Below are positions 1 through 8,785 of a DNA stretch of 64,000 nucleotides, in pieces. Each line of letters opens with the position of its first letter. Within the stretch, counting starts at the first letter, position 1. Location of the stretch: the NCBI RefSeq assembly GCF_036188265.1, contig NZ_CP108093.1, forward strand, positions 248,001 through 312,000. Direction: 5' to 3'. The notes under the pieces were generated by a model. The model was not told where the DNA came from, searched no databases, and saw only the letters and a list, made by a program, of their open reading frames with translations. Made by a program: the position numbers and the translations under genes. This stretch comes from Streptomyces sp. NBC_00247. Its GTDB lineage: Bacteria; Actinomycetota; Actinomycetes; Streptomycetales; Streptomycetaceae.

Positions 1-3000
1 GGCGGTGGTGACCATGGGTGCGGAGATGCCCAGCTCCTGGGCGGCCTGGTTCATGATCTGGCCGACGGTGATGGAGCTGAGGTGCAGTTCGTCGAGCGGG
101 TTGGCCGACGGATCGAGCGTTTCGAACGGGAGTTCGGCCCGCTCGGCGGCAAGCCGGAGCAGCACCTCCAGGCTGGAGGCGTCCTCCCCGTCGGCTGCCG
201 TGCTGCCGGCGGTGGCCGCGAGAGCGGTGAGCTCGGGCAGCGCGGCCGGTACCGACTGCTCCAGCACGAAGTCCTCACCGTTGGACTCGCAGGGGCTGGC
301 GAAGAACAGGAACTCCTTGTCCAGCGGCAGCGGCCGGGTGAAGCGCCCGGCGAAGAGCTGACCGTGCCGGACCGGCGCGCCCATCGTCCAGGCAGCGGCG
401 ACCGTGCCGAGCAGCCCGGTCAGTGACAGGGCGTCCGCCTCGGTGGCGACCGCGGGCACGTCCGGCAGGATCTCGGCGGCCAGCGACTTCAGTACGTGGC
501 CCGGTCCGACCTCGATCAGCAGGTCGACCTCGCCGTCCATCTCCTGCAGCGCCTCGGTGAACCGGACCGGTTGCAGTACCTGGCGGGTGAGCAGGTCCAC
601 CACGTCGGTGTCGGCGGGCAGCAGTCCGCCGGTGACGGTGGAGACCAGGCCCTCGCCGATCCGGCCGAACCGCTCGGTCGTCAGGTGCTCGGCGAGTCCG
701 GCCGCGGCGGGGGCGACGGCCGGTGAGTGGAAGGCGTGCGAGACGTTGATCCTCGCCACGCCGACGCCCTGTCCGGCCGCCAGCGCGCAGACTCGTTCGA
801 CCGCCGCGACCGGGCCGGACACCACGGTCTGCCGCGGGCTGTTGTAGCCGGCGATCACCACCGGCTCGCCGGCGGTCAGGGTCTCGGCGAGTTCGGGGGT
901 CGTCGCGAGCGCCGCCATGGTGCCGTCGCCGTCGCTGGCCGCGGCCATGATCCGGCCGCGGGCGCCGGCCGCGCTCAGCACGGTCGGCTCGTCCATGGCG
1001 CCCGCCCAGTGCAGGGCGGTCAGTTCCCCGAGGCTGTGCCCGGTGGCCCGGACCGCCTCGATGCCGAGGATGTCCAGGATCCGCAGGCCCGCGACCGAGG
1101 CGGCCACGATCCGGGGCTGGGCGACGTCGGTGGCGACCAGGTCGCCGTCGGTGGGGAGCGAGAGCCGATCGTACAACTCGTCCACGGCGGCGAACCGGCG
1201 GCGCAGCGCGCCTCCGTCGCCCCGTTTTCCGGCGCCCTGGCCCGGGAAGAGGAAGGCGATCCGGGGGGCCGATCCGGCGCCGCCGAGGAAGACGCCCTTC
1301 TTGGTGTCCACCAGCGTACGGACGCCGGCGGCCAGTTGTCCGGCCAGCTCGGTGAGTCGCTCGGTGGCCTGTTCGGGCGAGGCGACGAGCACTGCGGCGC
1401 GCAACGGCCGGCCGTCCAGCTCGCCCTGCAACGTGGCTGCCAGGTCGCCGAGTTCGGCGTACGACAGCTGGGCGCAGAACTCGGCGAGGCGGGTCGCCTT
1501 CTCCCGCAGTTCCTCCGGGTCGGCGCCGTCCAGCAGGAACAGCTCGGCGTCCTGCCGGGAGGCGACCAGTCTGCGGGTGACGCTCGGCACGGCGCTGCGC
1601 CGCAGGCCGTCCGCGTGCTCGACGACGACGTGGGCGTTGATGCCGCCGAAGCCCATGGAGGAGACCCCGGCCCGGATGGGCATGTCCTCGGGCCACAGCT
1701 CGGCGCGGTCCGGGACCCGCAGCGCGGGCGCGGGGCCGAGGAGTTCGGGATGCGGGTCGAAGTGGCTGGTGGCGGGCGGGATCACCTGGTGGCGGACCGC
1801 GAGGATCGCCTTGAGGAGCCCGGCGACGCCGGCCGCGGCTTTGGTGTGGCCGAAGTTGCCCTTGACGGTGCTCAGGGCGGCCGGGGCGAGTGCACCCGCG
1901 GCGCGGCGTGCCTCGGAGAAGGCGCGCAGCTCGGTGGCGTCACCGACGGCCGTTCCGGTGCCGTGGCCCTCCAAGAGGCCGATGGTCTCCATGCCGAAGC
2001 CGGCCGTGCGGTAGGCGCGTCGTATGGCGAGCCGGTGGCCGCTGGCCTCGGGCCGGGTGATGCCGCCCTTCCCGTCGGAGGAGTAGCCCCAGCCGGCGAT
2101 TGTGGCGTAGCGGAACCGACCCTGCGCGCGAGCGTCCTCGTCCCGCATCAGGACCAGCATGCCGCAGCCCTCGCCGGGCCAGAAGCCGTTGGCGCCCTTG
2201 TCGTAGACCCGCATCTCGCCGGTGGCGAGCGCGCCGGTCTTGGCGAAACCGATCACCTCGAAGGGGTCGATGCTCAGGTCCACACCGCCGGCCACCGCCA
2301 CGTCCATCGTGCCGCGGGCCAGCGCGTCGCACGCGGTGGAGACCGAGAGCAGGGAGGACGAGCACGCGCCGTCGACGGTGAAACCGCCACCCTTGAAGTC
2401 GAAGTGGTTGCAGATGCGGCCGGCGATGGTGTTCGCCAGGCCGCCGGCCAGGGTGTCCTCGCCGATGGGCGGGAAGGCGCTCTTGTAGCGCTGTTCGAGG
2501 CCGTCGAGGAAGGCGGTGAGCGCCTCGTCGTCCCAGCCCTGCTCGCGCAGCGCGGCGCCGACGGTGCGGCGGACGTACGGCCAGCGCAGCCGCATCAGAT
2601 TGGCCCGGCTGAACTCCCCGGTGAGGGTGTTGCCGATGATGACGCCGGTGTTGACGTCCGCCAGCCCCTCGCCGAACGGGAAGCCGGCGTCCTCCAGGGC
2701 ACGGGCCGCGGTGTCCAGGGCGAGCCAGTGGGTCATGTCGGTGGAGCGGAAGGTGCTGCCCGCCACCCGGTAGCGGACCCGGTCGAACTCGAATCCCTCG
2801 ATCACCGCGGCCTTGGCGCTGTAGAAGCGGTCGGGCGCGGTGGGGTCGGGTGAGTAGTAGTCTTCGGCGCGCATCCGCTGGTCGGGCAGTTTCCGGAAGG
2901 CACGGCGGCCCGCCAGCACGTTCTGCCAGAGCTGTTCGGGGTTCTCGGCATCGGGGTAGCGGCAGGCGATGCCGACCACCGCGATCCGGCCGGAGGGTTC

Positions 3001-3051
3001 CCGCTCGTCGTTCTCGGCCGTGGTCACGGGCCGCGGTTCGTGTACGGTCAT
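1..3051 (-). CDS. pksE: Enediyne iterative type I polyketide synthase PksE (partial, N-terminal 1,017 residues)
   Basis: Builds the polyene precursor of an enediyne warhead. The frame is open to the left edge, so the KR, DH and PPTase parts are missing. Seen in order: ketosynthase (about residues 18-460) with Cys230 in GACSSS and His in EGHGTGT and NFGHTKA; acyltransferase (about 570-860) with Ser673 in GHSLGEL; and an ACP-like segment near 950-1015 with candidate phosphopantetheine Ser992/Ser993 in DELHLSSI. An ACP placed straight after KS-AT is the PksE layout. The ATG overlaps the UnbU stop (ATGA), so it is the last of three coupled genes. KS-AT identity is certain; the enediyne subtype rests on the UnbV/UnbU neighbours. 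Nine- versus ten-membered cannot be told from this part. Confidence 0.93.
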   Translation of the reverse strand, partial: MTVHEPRPVTTAENDEREPSGRIAVVGIACRYPDAENPEQLWQNVLAGRRAFRKLPDQRMRAEDYYSPDPTAPDRFYSAKAAVIEGFEFDRVRYRVAGSTFRSTDMTHWLALDTAARALEDAGFPFGEGLADVNTGVIIGNTLTGEFSRANLMRLRWPYVRRTVGAALREQGWDDEALTAFLDGLEQRYKSAFPPIGEDTLAGGLANTIAGRICNHFDFKGGGFTVDGACSSSLLSVSTACDALARGTMDVAVAGGVDLSIDPFEVIGFAKTGALATGEMRVYDKGANGFWPGEGCGMLVLMRDEDARAQGRFRYATIAGWGYSSDGKGGITRPEASGHRLAIRRAYRTAGFGMETIGLLEGHGTGTAVGDATELRAFSEARRAAGALAPAALSTVKGNFGHTKAAAGVAGLLKAILAVRHQVIPPATSHFDPHPELLGPAPALRVPDRAELWPEDMPIRAGVSSMGFGGINAHVVVEHADGLRRSAVPSVTRRLVASRQDAELFLLDGADPEELREKATRLAEFCAQLSYAELGDLAATLQGELDGRPLRAAVLVASPEQATERLTELAGQLAAGVRTLVDTKKGVFLGGAGSAPRIAFLFPGQGAGKRGDGGALRRRFAAVDELYDRLSLPTDGDLVATDVAQPRIVAASVAGLRILDILGIEAVRATGHSLGELTALHWAGAMDEPTVLSAAGARGRIMAAASDGDGTMAALATTPELAETLTAGEPVVIAGYNSPRQTVVSGPVAAVERVCALAAGQGVGVARINVSHAFHSPAVAPAAAGLAEHLTTERFGRIGEGLVSTVTGGLLPADTDVVDLLTRQVLQPVRFTEALQEMDGEVDLLIEVGPGHVLKSLAAEILPDVPAVATEADALSLTGLLGTVAAAWTMGAPVRHGQLFAGRFTRPLPLDKEFLFFASPCESNGEDFVLEQSVPAALPELTALAATAGSTAADGEDASSLEVLLRLAAERAELPFETLDPSANPLDELHLSSITVGQIMNQAAQELGISAPMVTTA

Positions 3052-4067
3052 GCCGCCACCGCCTCGTTGTCGGCCAGGCGCTGTGGCCCGGCGGGCTGCG
3101 CCACCGTGCCGCTCGTCGCGTCGATTCCCCGGCGTCGTTGCAGACCGTGGGCGACCCACCAGCCGATACCGCGGACGGCACACACGATCGTGGTGGCGAA
3201 GAAGAGTGTGTATACGACGTTGAAGAGCATCAGCAGCCCGTAGACCATGGCGACCGAGGAGCCGAACATGAACTGGTTGCGGCCCTTCGACGGGGTGGTG
3301 CCGGGGTCGGTGATCATGTAGTTGGTGAAGAGCACGAAGGCGACACCGCTCATCGGCCCGAGCGCGGACCAGATGGCCACGTCCCACAGGAAGTGGCGCA
3401 GCACCGCTTGGATGACGAAGCCGCCGAGCCAGCCGACGATCAGTGGTATCCGCTTGGTCAGCATGGCGTTGATGACCGTGCCCGCGGTGGCGATGACCAG
3501 GGGGATGCCCACCCGGAAGAACGTGTTCGCGTTCTCGGTGAACTCGTACGGCGGGGCGATGCTGATCCAGGAGCCGAACAGGAGCAGTGAGACGGTGATA
3601 CCGAAGTTGGACGGGTTCATGTAGTGCCGCATGCGCCCGTTGACCGGTGCCTGGAGGACGTGCTTGCCGGCCACGCCGATGAAGACACCGAGCAGGACGG
3701 GCAGCAGCAGGTCGTTGGCGTAGAGCAGCATGTTCACCGCGAGCGCGGTGATGTGGGCGGGCAGCAGGAACTCGTACACCCTGCGGAACCCCCCGCCCAG
3801 GAAGCGGGCCCGGCGGTTCTGGGCCCAGGCGCTGATCACCTCCAGCACCATCTCGACCGCGTAGGCGAACGGCGCGCAGATGATCGGCCACAGCCAGGGC
3901 TGCTCGAAGCCGAGCAGGGTGTAGCCCAGGATGTTGAACACGCTCATGGAGATGGCGAAGTTGCGCAGCGCCAGGTAGCGGGGATCCCGGTTGGGTTTCT
4001 TCTTCGCGGCGTGGGGCTGGGCGTCGTGCGGAGCCGCCTTGACAGTCTGGGAACGGGTGTCGGTCAT
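3048..4067 (-). CDS. unbU: Enediyne biosynthesis protein UnbU (E5), RnfD/NqrB-like membrane protein
   Basis: 339-residue integral membrane protein of the conserved enediyne PKS cassette. A charged, basic N-terminus (KKKPNRDPRY) precedes a series of hydrophobic segments. The conserved-looking stretch HYMNPSNFGI and the GMSGVAFVLFTNYMITDPGTTP-type region resemble the RnfD/NqrB ion-translocating subunits to which UnbU proteins are distantly related. The exact role is not established; the family is required or strongly associated with warhead formation. Its ATG overlaps the UnbV stop (ATGA) and its own stop overlaps the PksE start, so the three are probably translated as one unit. Confidence 0.9.
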   Translation of the reverse strand: MTDTRSQTVKAAPHDAQPHAAKKKPNRDPRYLALRNFAISMSVFNILGYTLLGFEQPWLWPIICAPFAYAVEMVLEVISAWAQNRRARFLGGGFRRVYEFLLPAHITALAVNMLLYANDLLLPVLLGVFIGVAGKHVLQAPVNGRMRHYMNPSNFGITVSLLLFGSWISIAPPYEFTENANTFFRVGIPLVIATAGTVINAMLTKRIPLIVGWLGGFVIQAVLRHFLWDVAIWSALGPMSGVAFVLFTNYMITDPGTTPSKGRNQFMFGSSVAMVYGLLMLFNVVYTLFFATTIVCAVRGIGWWVAHGLQRRRGIDATSGTVAQPAGPQRLADNEAVAA

Positions 4068-6040
4068 CGGCTCGTCACCTCCTGGATGTCGTCGGTGAGC
4101 ATGAGGGTGTGGCTGCCCGCGGAGAGCTGCTGGGTCTTGGTGTGCAGGCCGCCGTCGCTGTCGCGCCACGTCAGGTGCGCTTTCACCGGGCCGGTGTAGG
4201 TGTCGAGGCCGAAGCGCACGTCGAAGCTGCGGAAGCCTCCGTGTCCGCCGCCGCCGTCGAGCTGGGCGATCTGCCGCCCTTGCGGCGTGGTGATGCTCAC
4301 CGTGGCGCCGTACGCGGGCGAGCCGGGTGCGGCCAGGCCCTCTCCGGCGCCGGCGTCCGGCGCGGGCCGGTACAGCCGCAGTGTCAGGTCGTTGCCCAGC
4401 TTCGGGGCCTGGTTGGCGTAGAACGCCGGCGGACCCCACTGCCGGGCTATCGCGAAGTCCAGCGCACCGCTGCCGGTGGTGTCGGCGGTGGCGATCCCGC
4501 GGGTCGGGATCGGGACGTCGAGGCCGAGCTGCTCGCTCACGTTCGCGTACTTGCCGCTGCTGGTCCGGGCGTAGAACGCCATCACCTCGTCGCCGGCCAG
4601 ATCGTCACCGGGGCCGACGTGCGGCCACATCGCGGGATTGGAGAGCAGGTTGTCGTTGGTCATGGCCATTTCCTGGAGCCACGGCCAGCGGTCGATGTCG
4701 CCCTTGACGAAGCCGTCGGCCTGCAGGATGTCCTGCTGGCCGCTGTTGAGGAAGTCGCCCATCTTCGCGTCCCAGCCCCAGCCGGTCCAGGCGACGCCGT
4801 TCTTCTGCGCCTCCTGCTTGAAGGGGGCGATGCCGTCCTGCAGTTTGGCCTTCGCTGCGGCGGGGCTGTCGGCCTGGTTGACCCAGAGGAAGTTGCTCTC
4901 CTCCAGGCCCCAGGCGACGGTGATGTTGCTGACCATCATGTCGAAGCTGCCGTTGCCGTCGACGTCACCGAAGTCGACCCCCATGCCCTTGAAGGAGCCG
5001 TTGCCGAGCACGAAGGACTTCGGGGTCGTCGCGGTGCGCTCGCCCTTGGCCTCCGTGAAGCGGATGTTGCCGGGGGTGGAACGGTTGTGCAGCAGGTGCC
5101 CGTGGCCGAAGTCGTTGGCGATGTAGACGTCGGGCAGACCGGAGCCGGTCAGGTCGGCGCCGGAGATGGCCAGCGTCCAGCCGGTGGAGTTGTCGTACGG
5201 GATGGCGTTCTTCTCCTCGATGAAGGAGACGTCCGGGTCGGTGCCGGCCGAGGCCTTGTACCAGCGCAGCACGTGGTCACCGCCGGCGTTCTTCGCGCTT
5301 GACAGCGAGTCGTTCATCTCGACGTTGTTGAGGCCGTTCGGGTCGAGCACGTCGGAGTCCGGGAAGTAGTTCCCGACGATCATCGACGGGTGGCCGCTGC
5401 CGTCGAGGTCGGCGACGTAGACGGCGTCGGTGTTCCACCGCGGCCCGTGGTACTTGCCGTCCAGACTCTGCGAGGCGACGACCTCGCGCGGGACGTACGC
5501 GGACGCGGACGGGGTCTTGGCGTCGGACTTCGCCAGGAACAGCACCGGAGTGCGTCCCCAGTAGGTGACCAGGAAGTCGTTGCGGCCGTCGCCGTTGAAG
5601 TCGCCGGGGGTGCAGCCGGTGGGCGCCATGGCGTCGTCCATCGGCAGCGGCTCGCCGTCCAGCACGAACGGGGTGAATCGGTCGCCGGTACGAGCGGTCG
5701 GCGTGTAGGTGACCACGACCGAGTCGGTACGGGTGTCGACGATGCACATTCCGTTGGCGAGTCCGTGGCCGGTGACATCGTTGACCGCGATGCTGGCCCC
5801 GACCGAGGAGATCCAGGCACGAATCTTCTCGTAGGCCGGGTTCACCTCACGGATCGTCCGCTTCGGCTGCGAGTCGTATCCGGGCGGCATCGCGATCGGC
5901 ATCTCCTTGAACTTGTACGCCGCAGCGGCCTGGTCGCCCGCGACAGATACCGAAGTGCGGACGACGAAGAACAGCGAGGTCGCCACCAATATCGTGACCA
6001 CCCCTGGTATGAGCCTGCGGAATCGCTGTCGGTACGACAT
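4064..6040 (-). CDS. unbV: Enediyne biosynthesis protein UnbV (E4), FG-GAP/ASPIC-type exported protein
   Basis: 658 residues. A basic N-terminus is followed by one hydrophobic segment (residues about 13-35), so it is probably a membrane-anchored or exported protein. The body carries FG-GAP/VCBS-like beta-propeller repeats with calcium-loop motifs such as DFNGDGRNDF, DLDGSGHPSM and DVDGNGSFDM. The last 100 residues match the ASPIC/UnbV C-terminal pattern. First gene of the coupled UnbV-UnbU-PksE unit; a good ribosome site (GGGAGGG, 9 nt before ATG) supports the start. Function in enediyne assembly is unknown in the family; a carrier or scaffold role is only inference. Confidence 0.9.
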   Translation of the reverse strand: MSYRQRFRRLIPGVVTILVATSLFFVVRTSVSVAGDQAAAAYKFKEMPIAMPPGYDSQPKRTIREVNPAYEKIRAWISSVGASIAVNDVTGHGLANGMCIVDTRTDSVVVTYTPTARTGDRFTPFVLDGEPLPMDDAMAPTGCTPGDFNGDGRNDFLVTYWGRTPVLFLAKSDAKTPSASAYVPREVVASQSLDGKYHGPRWNTDAVYVADLDGSGHPSMIVGNYFPDSDVLDPNGLNNVEMNDSLSSAKNAGGDHVLRWYKASAGTDPDVSFIEEKNAIPYDNSTGWTLAISGADLTGSGLPDVYIANDFGHGHLLHNRSTPGNIRFTEAKGERTATTPKSFVLGNGSFKGMGVDFGDVDGNGSFDMMVSNITVAWGLEESNFLWVNQADSPAAAKAKLQDGIAPFKQEAQKNGVAWTGWGWDAKMGDFLNSGQQDILQADGFVKGDIDRWPWLQEMAMTNDNLLSNPAMWPHVGPGDDLAGDEVMAFYARTSSGKYANVSEQLGLDVPIPTRGIATADTTGSGALDFAIARQWGPPAFYANQAPKLGNDLTLRLYRPAPDAGAGEGLAAPGSPAYGATVSITTPQGRQIAQLDGGGGHGGFRSFDVRFGLDTYTGPVKAHLTWRDSDGGLHTKTQQLSAGSHTLMLTDDIQEVTSR

Positions 6041-6086
6041 CCCAAATCCCTCCCGTGAGCGAGAAATGAACAGCTGACCGAGGACA

Positions 6087-6116
6087 TTGCGAATGTAATT
6101 CTGAAATTACTGTCGC
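6087..6116. promoter_or_regulatory. 30-bp dyad in the divergent unbV / GMC oxidoreductase intergenic region
   Basis: In the 306-bp gap 6041-6346 the outer arms TGCGA/TCGCA and inner arms GTAATT/AATTAC form one symmetrical interrupted dyad with a CTGA centre. The pocket is much AT-richer than its surroundings. It lies 47-76 bp before the unbV ATG and about 230 bp before the GMC start, a suitable place for a pathway regulator. No other element was recognised in the gap. The regulator is unknown. Confidence 0.5.
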
Positions 6117-6346
6117 AGCACCTGGCACTTGAGGATCTACCACCCCGGCAAGGGCTGCTTCTCTGACGTTGCCACGGTTCGAAGGAGGGCGGTGTCAACC
6201 CGTTGAAGCAACGCCTTCGGCCAGTGCGGGGGATATCCACGGCCCCGGGTCATCGAGCAGTCTCGGAGAAGACCGGATGCCGACTGCCTGAAAAACTCGA
6301 GTGAGATCGGACCCTGTCTCATCACAGTCTGGCGAGGTTTAAATCC

Positions 6347-7894
6347 ATGACGCACACGTATGACGCGATCATCGTCGGGTCGGGCTCCGCGGGTGCGGCG
6401 CTCGCAGCCCGGCTGAGCGAGGACCCGGCCCGTTCGGTACTCCTCATCGAAGCGGGCCCGGACTTCCCCGATCCGGCCGACATCCCGCACGACATCACCA
6501 ACGGCAACGCCATGTCGATGAGCAAGCACGACTGGCGCTACCGCGCGGAGATCATGGACGGCCGGCGCATTCTCTTTCCCCGTGGAAAGATCACCGGCGG
6601 CTCGTCCGCGGTCGGTGCCACCATCGCGCTGCGGGGTGTACCCGAGAACTACGACAAGTGGGCGGCGGCGGGCAATCCGGCGTGGTCGTACGAGCAGGTG
6701 CTGCCCTACTTCCGCCGGCTGGAGGACGACCTGAACTTCGAGGGCCGGTACCACGGCAAGGGCGGCCCGGTGCCGATCCGCCGGTTCCAGCCGGACGAGA
6801 TGACCACCATGCAGCGCGCCTTCACCGAAGCGAGCCTGGCGGCCGGTTTCCCCGAGGTCTCGGACCACAACCACCCCGAGGCGACCGGTATCGGCCCGAT
6901 CCCGTCCAACCGACGCGACCCCCGCTACCGGGTCTCGACGGCGATGGCGTACCTGACGTCCGAGGTTCGGGCACGGGTGAACCTGACCATTCGCAGCGGG
7001 ACGCTGGTGCACGAGGTGCTCTTCGAGGGCGACCGCGCGGTCGGCGTCCTGGTCTCGGCCGGTGGCGGCGAGCCCGAGGAACTGCGGGCGCACAAGGTCG
7101 TCCTGTCGGCCGGCGCTGTCAACACCCCGACGCTGCTGATGCGTTCGGGAATCGGCCCGGCCGACGACCTGACCAGGCTCGGGATCGACGTCCGGCTGGA
7201 CCGGCCCGGGGTCGGCGCCCACCTGATGGACCACCCACGGACCGGCGTGTTCATGCGGCCCAAGGAGGGGGCCCTGGACGAGAACGTGCCGTTCCTGCAG
7301 TCCATGGTGCGGACCACGGCCAAGGGGTCCACCGACTTCAACGACATGCAGTACTACATGGTCAACCACTTCGATCTGGAGCTCTTCCCCGAGCTTCAGA
7401 TGCTGGCGGGGGCCTCGATGATCTTCGGTGTCATGGTGGTGGACCAGCAGCCGGAGTCGGTCGGCCGACTGCGGCTGACCTCGGCCGACCCGGCGGCGGG
7501 GCCGGACATCCAGCTCGACTTCCTCTCCACCGAAAGGGACTTGGAGAAGATGGTCCAGGGCGTCCGGACCTGCTGGGAGCTGGCCAACCACCCGGAGATC
7601 GCGGCGCGGGGCGACGGCTTCATCGTGTTGAACGACAAGCTCATCGAGAGGGACGCGATGGTCGAGCAGTACGTGAAGGTGAGCCTGGACAGCGGCTACC
7701 ACCCGGTGGGCACGGCCCGCATGGGCGCCGCTGAGGACGCGGGCGCCGTGGTGGACGAACAGCTGCGGGTGCTCGGGGTGGAGAACCTGTACGTGGCCGA
7801 CGCCTCGGTGATGCCGAGCATCGTCAACTGCAACACCAACCTCACCTCGATCATGATCGGTGAGCGGCTGGCGGACTGGCTGCGCGCCGAGTGA
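6347..7894 (+). CDS. GMC-family FAD-dependent oxidoreductase
   Basis: 515 residues, the usual length for glucose-methanol-choline oxidoreductases, which oxidise alcohols with FAD. The N-terminal dinucleotide fold GSGSAGAALAARL is followed by LLIEAGPD, and the GMC signature PRGKITGGSS lies near residue 85. The C-terminal active-site pair is His452 (GYHPVGTARMG) and an Asn in NCNTNLTS (residues 494-498). No signal peptide is seen. It is the first gene of a plus-strand group divergent from unbV and ends in a strong hairpin, so it may be its own transcript. Substrate unknown; a tailoring step on the enediyne core or its sugar or acyl appendage is an inference from position only. Confidence 0.88.
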   Translation: MTHTYDAIIVGSGSAGAALAARLSEDPARSVLLIEAGPDFPDPADIPHDITNGNAMSMSKHDWRYRAEIMDGRRILFPRGKITGGSSAVGATIALRGVPENYDKWAAAGNPAWSYEQVLPYFRRLEDDLNFEGRYHGKGGPVPIRRFQPDEMTTMQRAFTEASLAAGFPEVSDHNHPEATGIGPIPSNRRDPRYRVSTAMAYLTSEVRARVNLTIRSGTLVHEVLFEGDRAVGVLVSAGGGEPEELRAHKVVLSAGAVNTPTLLMRSGIGPADDLTRLGIDVRLDRPGVGAHLMDHPRTGVFMRPKEGALDENVPFLQSMVRTTAKGSTDFNDMQYYMVNHFDLELFPELQMLAGASMIFGVMVVDQQPESVGRLRLTSADPAAGPDIQLDFLSTERDLEKMVQGVRTCWELANHPEIAARGDGFIVLNDKLIERDAMVEQYVKVSLDSGYHPVGTARMGAAEDAGAVVDEQLRVLGVENLYVADASVMPSIVNCNTNLTSIMIGERLADWLRAE

Positions 7895-7917
7895 GCTGAG
7901 CCCGCCGAGCCTCCCCC

Positions 7918-7956
7918 GACGGCCGTTCCGGCGCCTGCCGCGCCGGAACGGCCGTC
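7918..7956 (+). terminator. Hairpin after GMC oxidoreductase
   Basis: Perfect 17-bp arms beginning GACGGCCGTTCCGG with a 5-nt loop, 24 nt after the GMC stop. No clear T-run follows, typical of Streptomyces terminators. Confidence 0.75.
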
Positions 7957-8149
7957 CGTATGTCCAGGTCCGGAAGCCGACGGCAGGCGCACGCAGGGCA
8001 ATTTGAAAGACGAGACGCCGTGTCCATTCCTGCCACCATGAGAGAAAACAACGCCGCGATTACCCGCCGGACAGCAGACCGGATATTTTCCTGTTTTCTC
8101 CATTGGTTCGCGGGGCGGCTCCCACAATCGGAAGAAAAGGCGATCATCC

Positions 8150-8785
8150 ATGACCGATCCGAATGTGCTGAGCACGGTCCGCGTCCCCCTGGTGCAGGAG
8201 GACGAGGCCCAGGGCAGGACCGCGGAGCTGTACGAGGCGATCAAGTCCCGGATGGGGATTCCCTTCGTGCCGGACATGTTCCGCCTCGTGTCCAGCCGGC
8301 CCGACCTGCTGGAAGTCGTGATCGCCGGCTACGGCGGCGTGTTCAACGACGGCGTGCTGCCGCGTGCGACCCGCGAGATGATCTCCGCCTGGAGCTCCAA
8401 GGTCAACGGCTGCCCGTACTGCGTGGGCACCCACAACTGGTTCCTGGCCCAGTTCGGCGGCGACCAGGAACTCACTGACGCGATCGCCGGCGCCGCCTCG
8501 GTGGAGGACCTGCCGATCGACGAGCGCACCAAGGAACTCATGCGCCTGGTCACCCAGATCTGCACGGGTGCGTTCCGGGTCACCGACGAGGACTGGGCCA
8601 GGACCGAGGCCGCGGGCTGGACCAACGCGGAGATGCTGGAAGCGGTCTTCACCGCGTCACTGTTCGCCTTCATCAACCGCCTGGTGGACGGCCTGGGCCT
8701 GGGCGACTCGGTGGCCCGCAGCCGGATCGCCTCGCAGCCGGAGGACGCCACGGTGTCCGAGCAGCGGTTGACAGAGTCCCGGTGA
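8150..8785 (+). CDS. AhpD-like / carboxymuconolactone decarboxylase family protein
   Basis: 211 residues with the AhpD-type redox motif NGCPYCVGTHNW near residue 88, in which the CxxC pair and following His form the peroxidase centre of this fold. Family members are alkylhydroperoxidase-like thiol peroxidases or decarboxylases. The gene is preceded by 255 bp that include the GMC terminator and an AT-richer stretch near 8030-8110 likely to hold its promoter. Its stop overlaps the GTG of the SDR gene. A role in radical or peroxide defence next to an enediyne pathway is plausible but inferred. Confidence 0.85.
   Translation: MTDPNVLSTVRVPLVQEDEAQGRTAELYEAIKSRMGIPFVPDMFRLVSSRPDLLEVVIAGYGGVFNDGVLPRATREMISAWSSKVNGCPYCVGTHNWFLAQFGGDQELTDAIAGAASVEDLPIDERTKELMRLVTQICTGAFRVTDEDWARTEAAGWTNAEMLEAVFTASLFAFINRLVDGLGLGDSVARSRIASQPEDATVSEQRLTESR

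Noticed and set aside
727..2853. 708-codon plus-strand frame opposite PksE
   Set aside because: The KS and AT active-site motifs lie on the minus strand.
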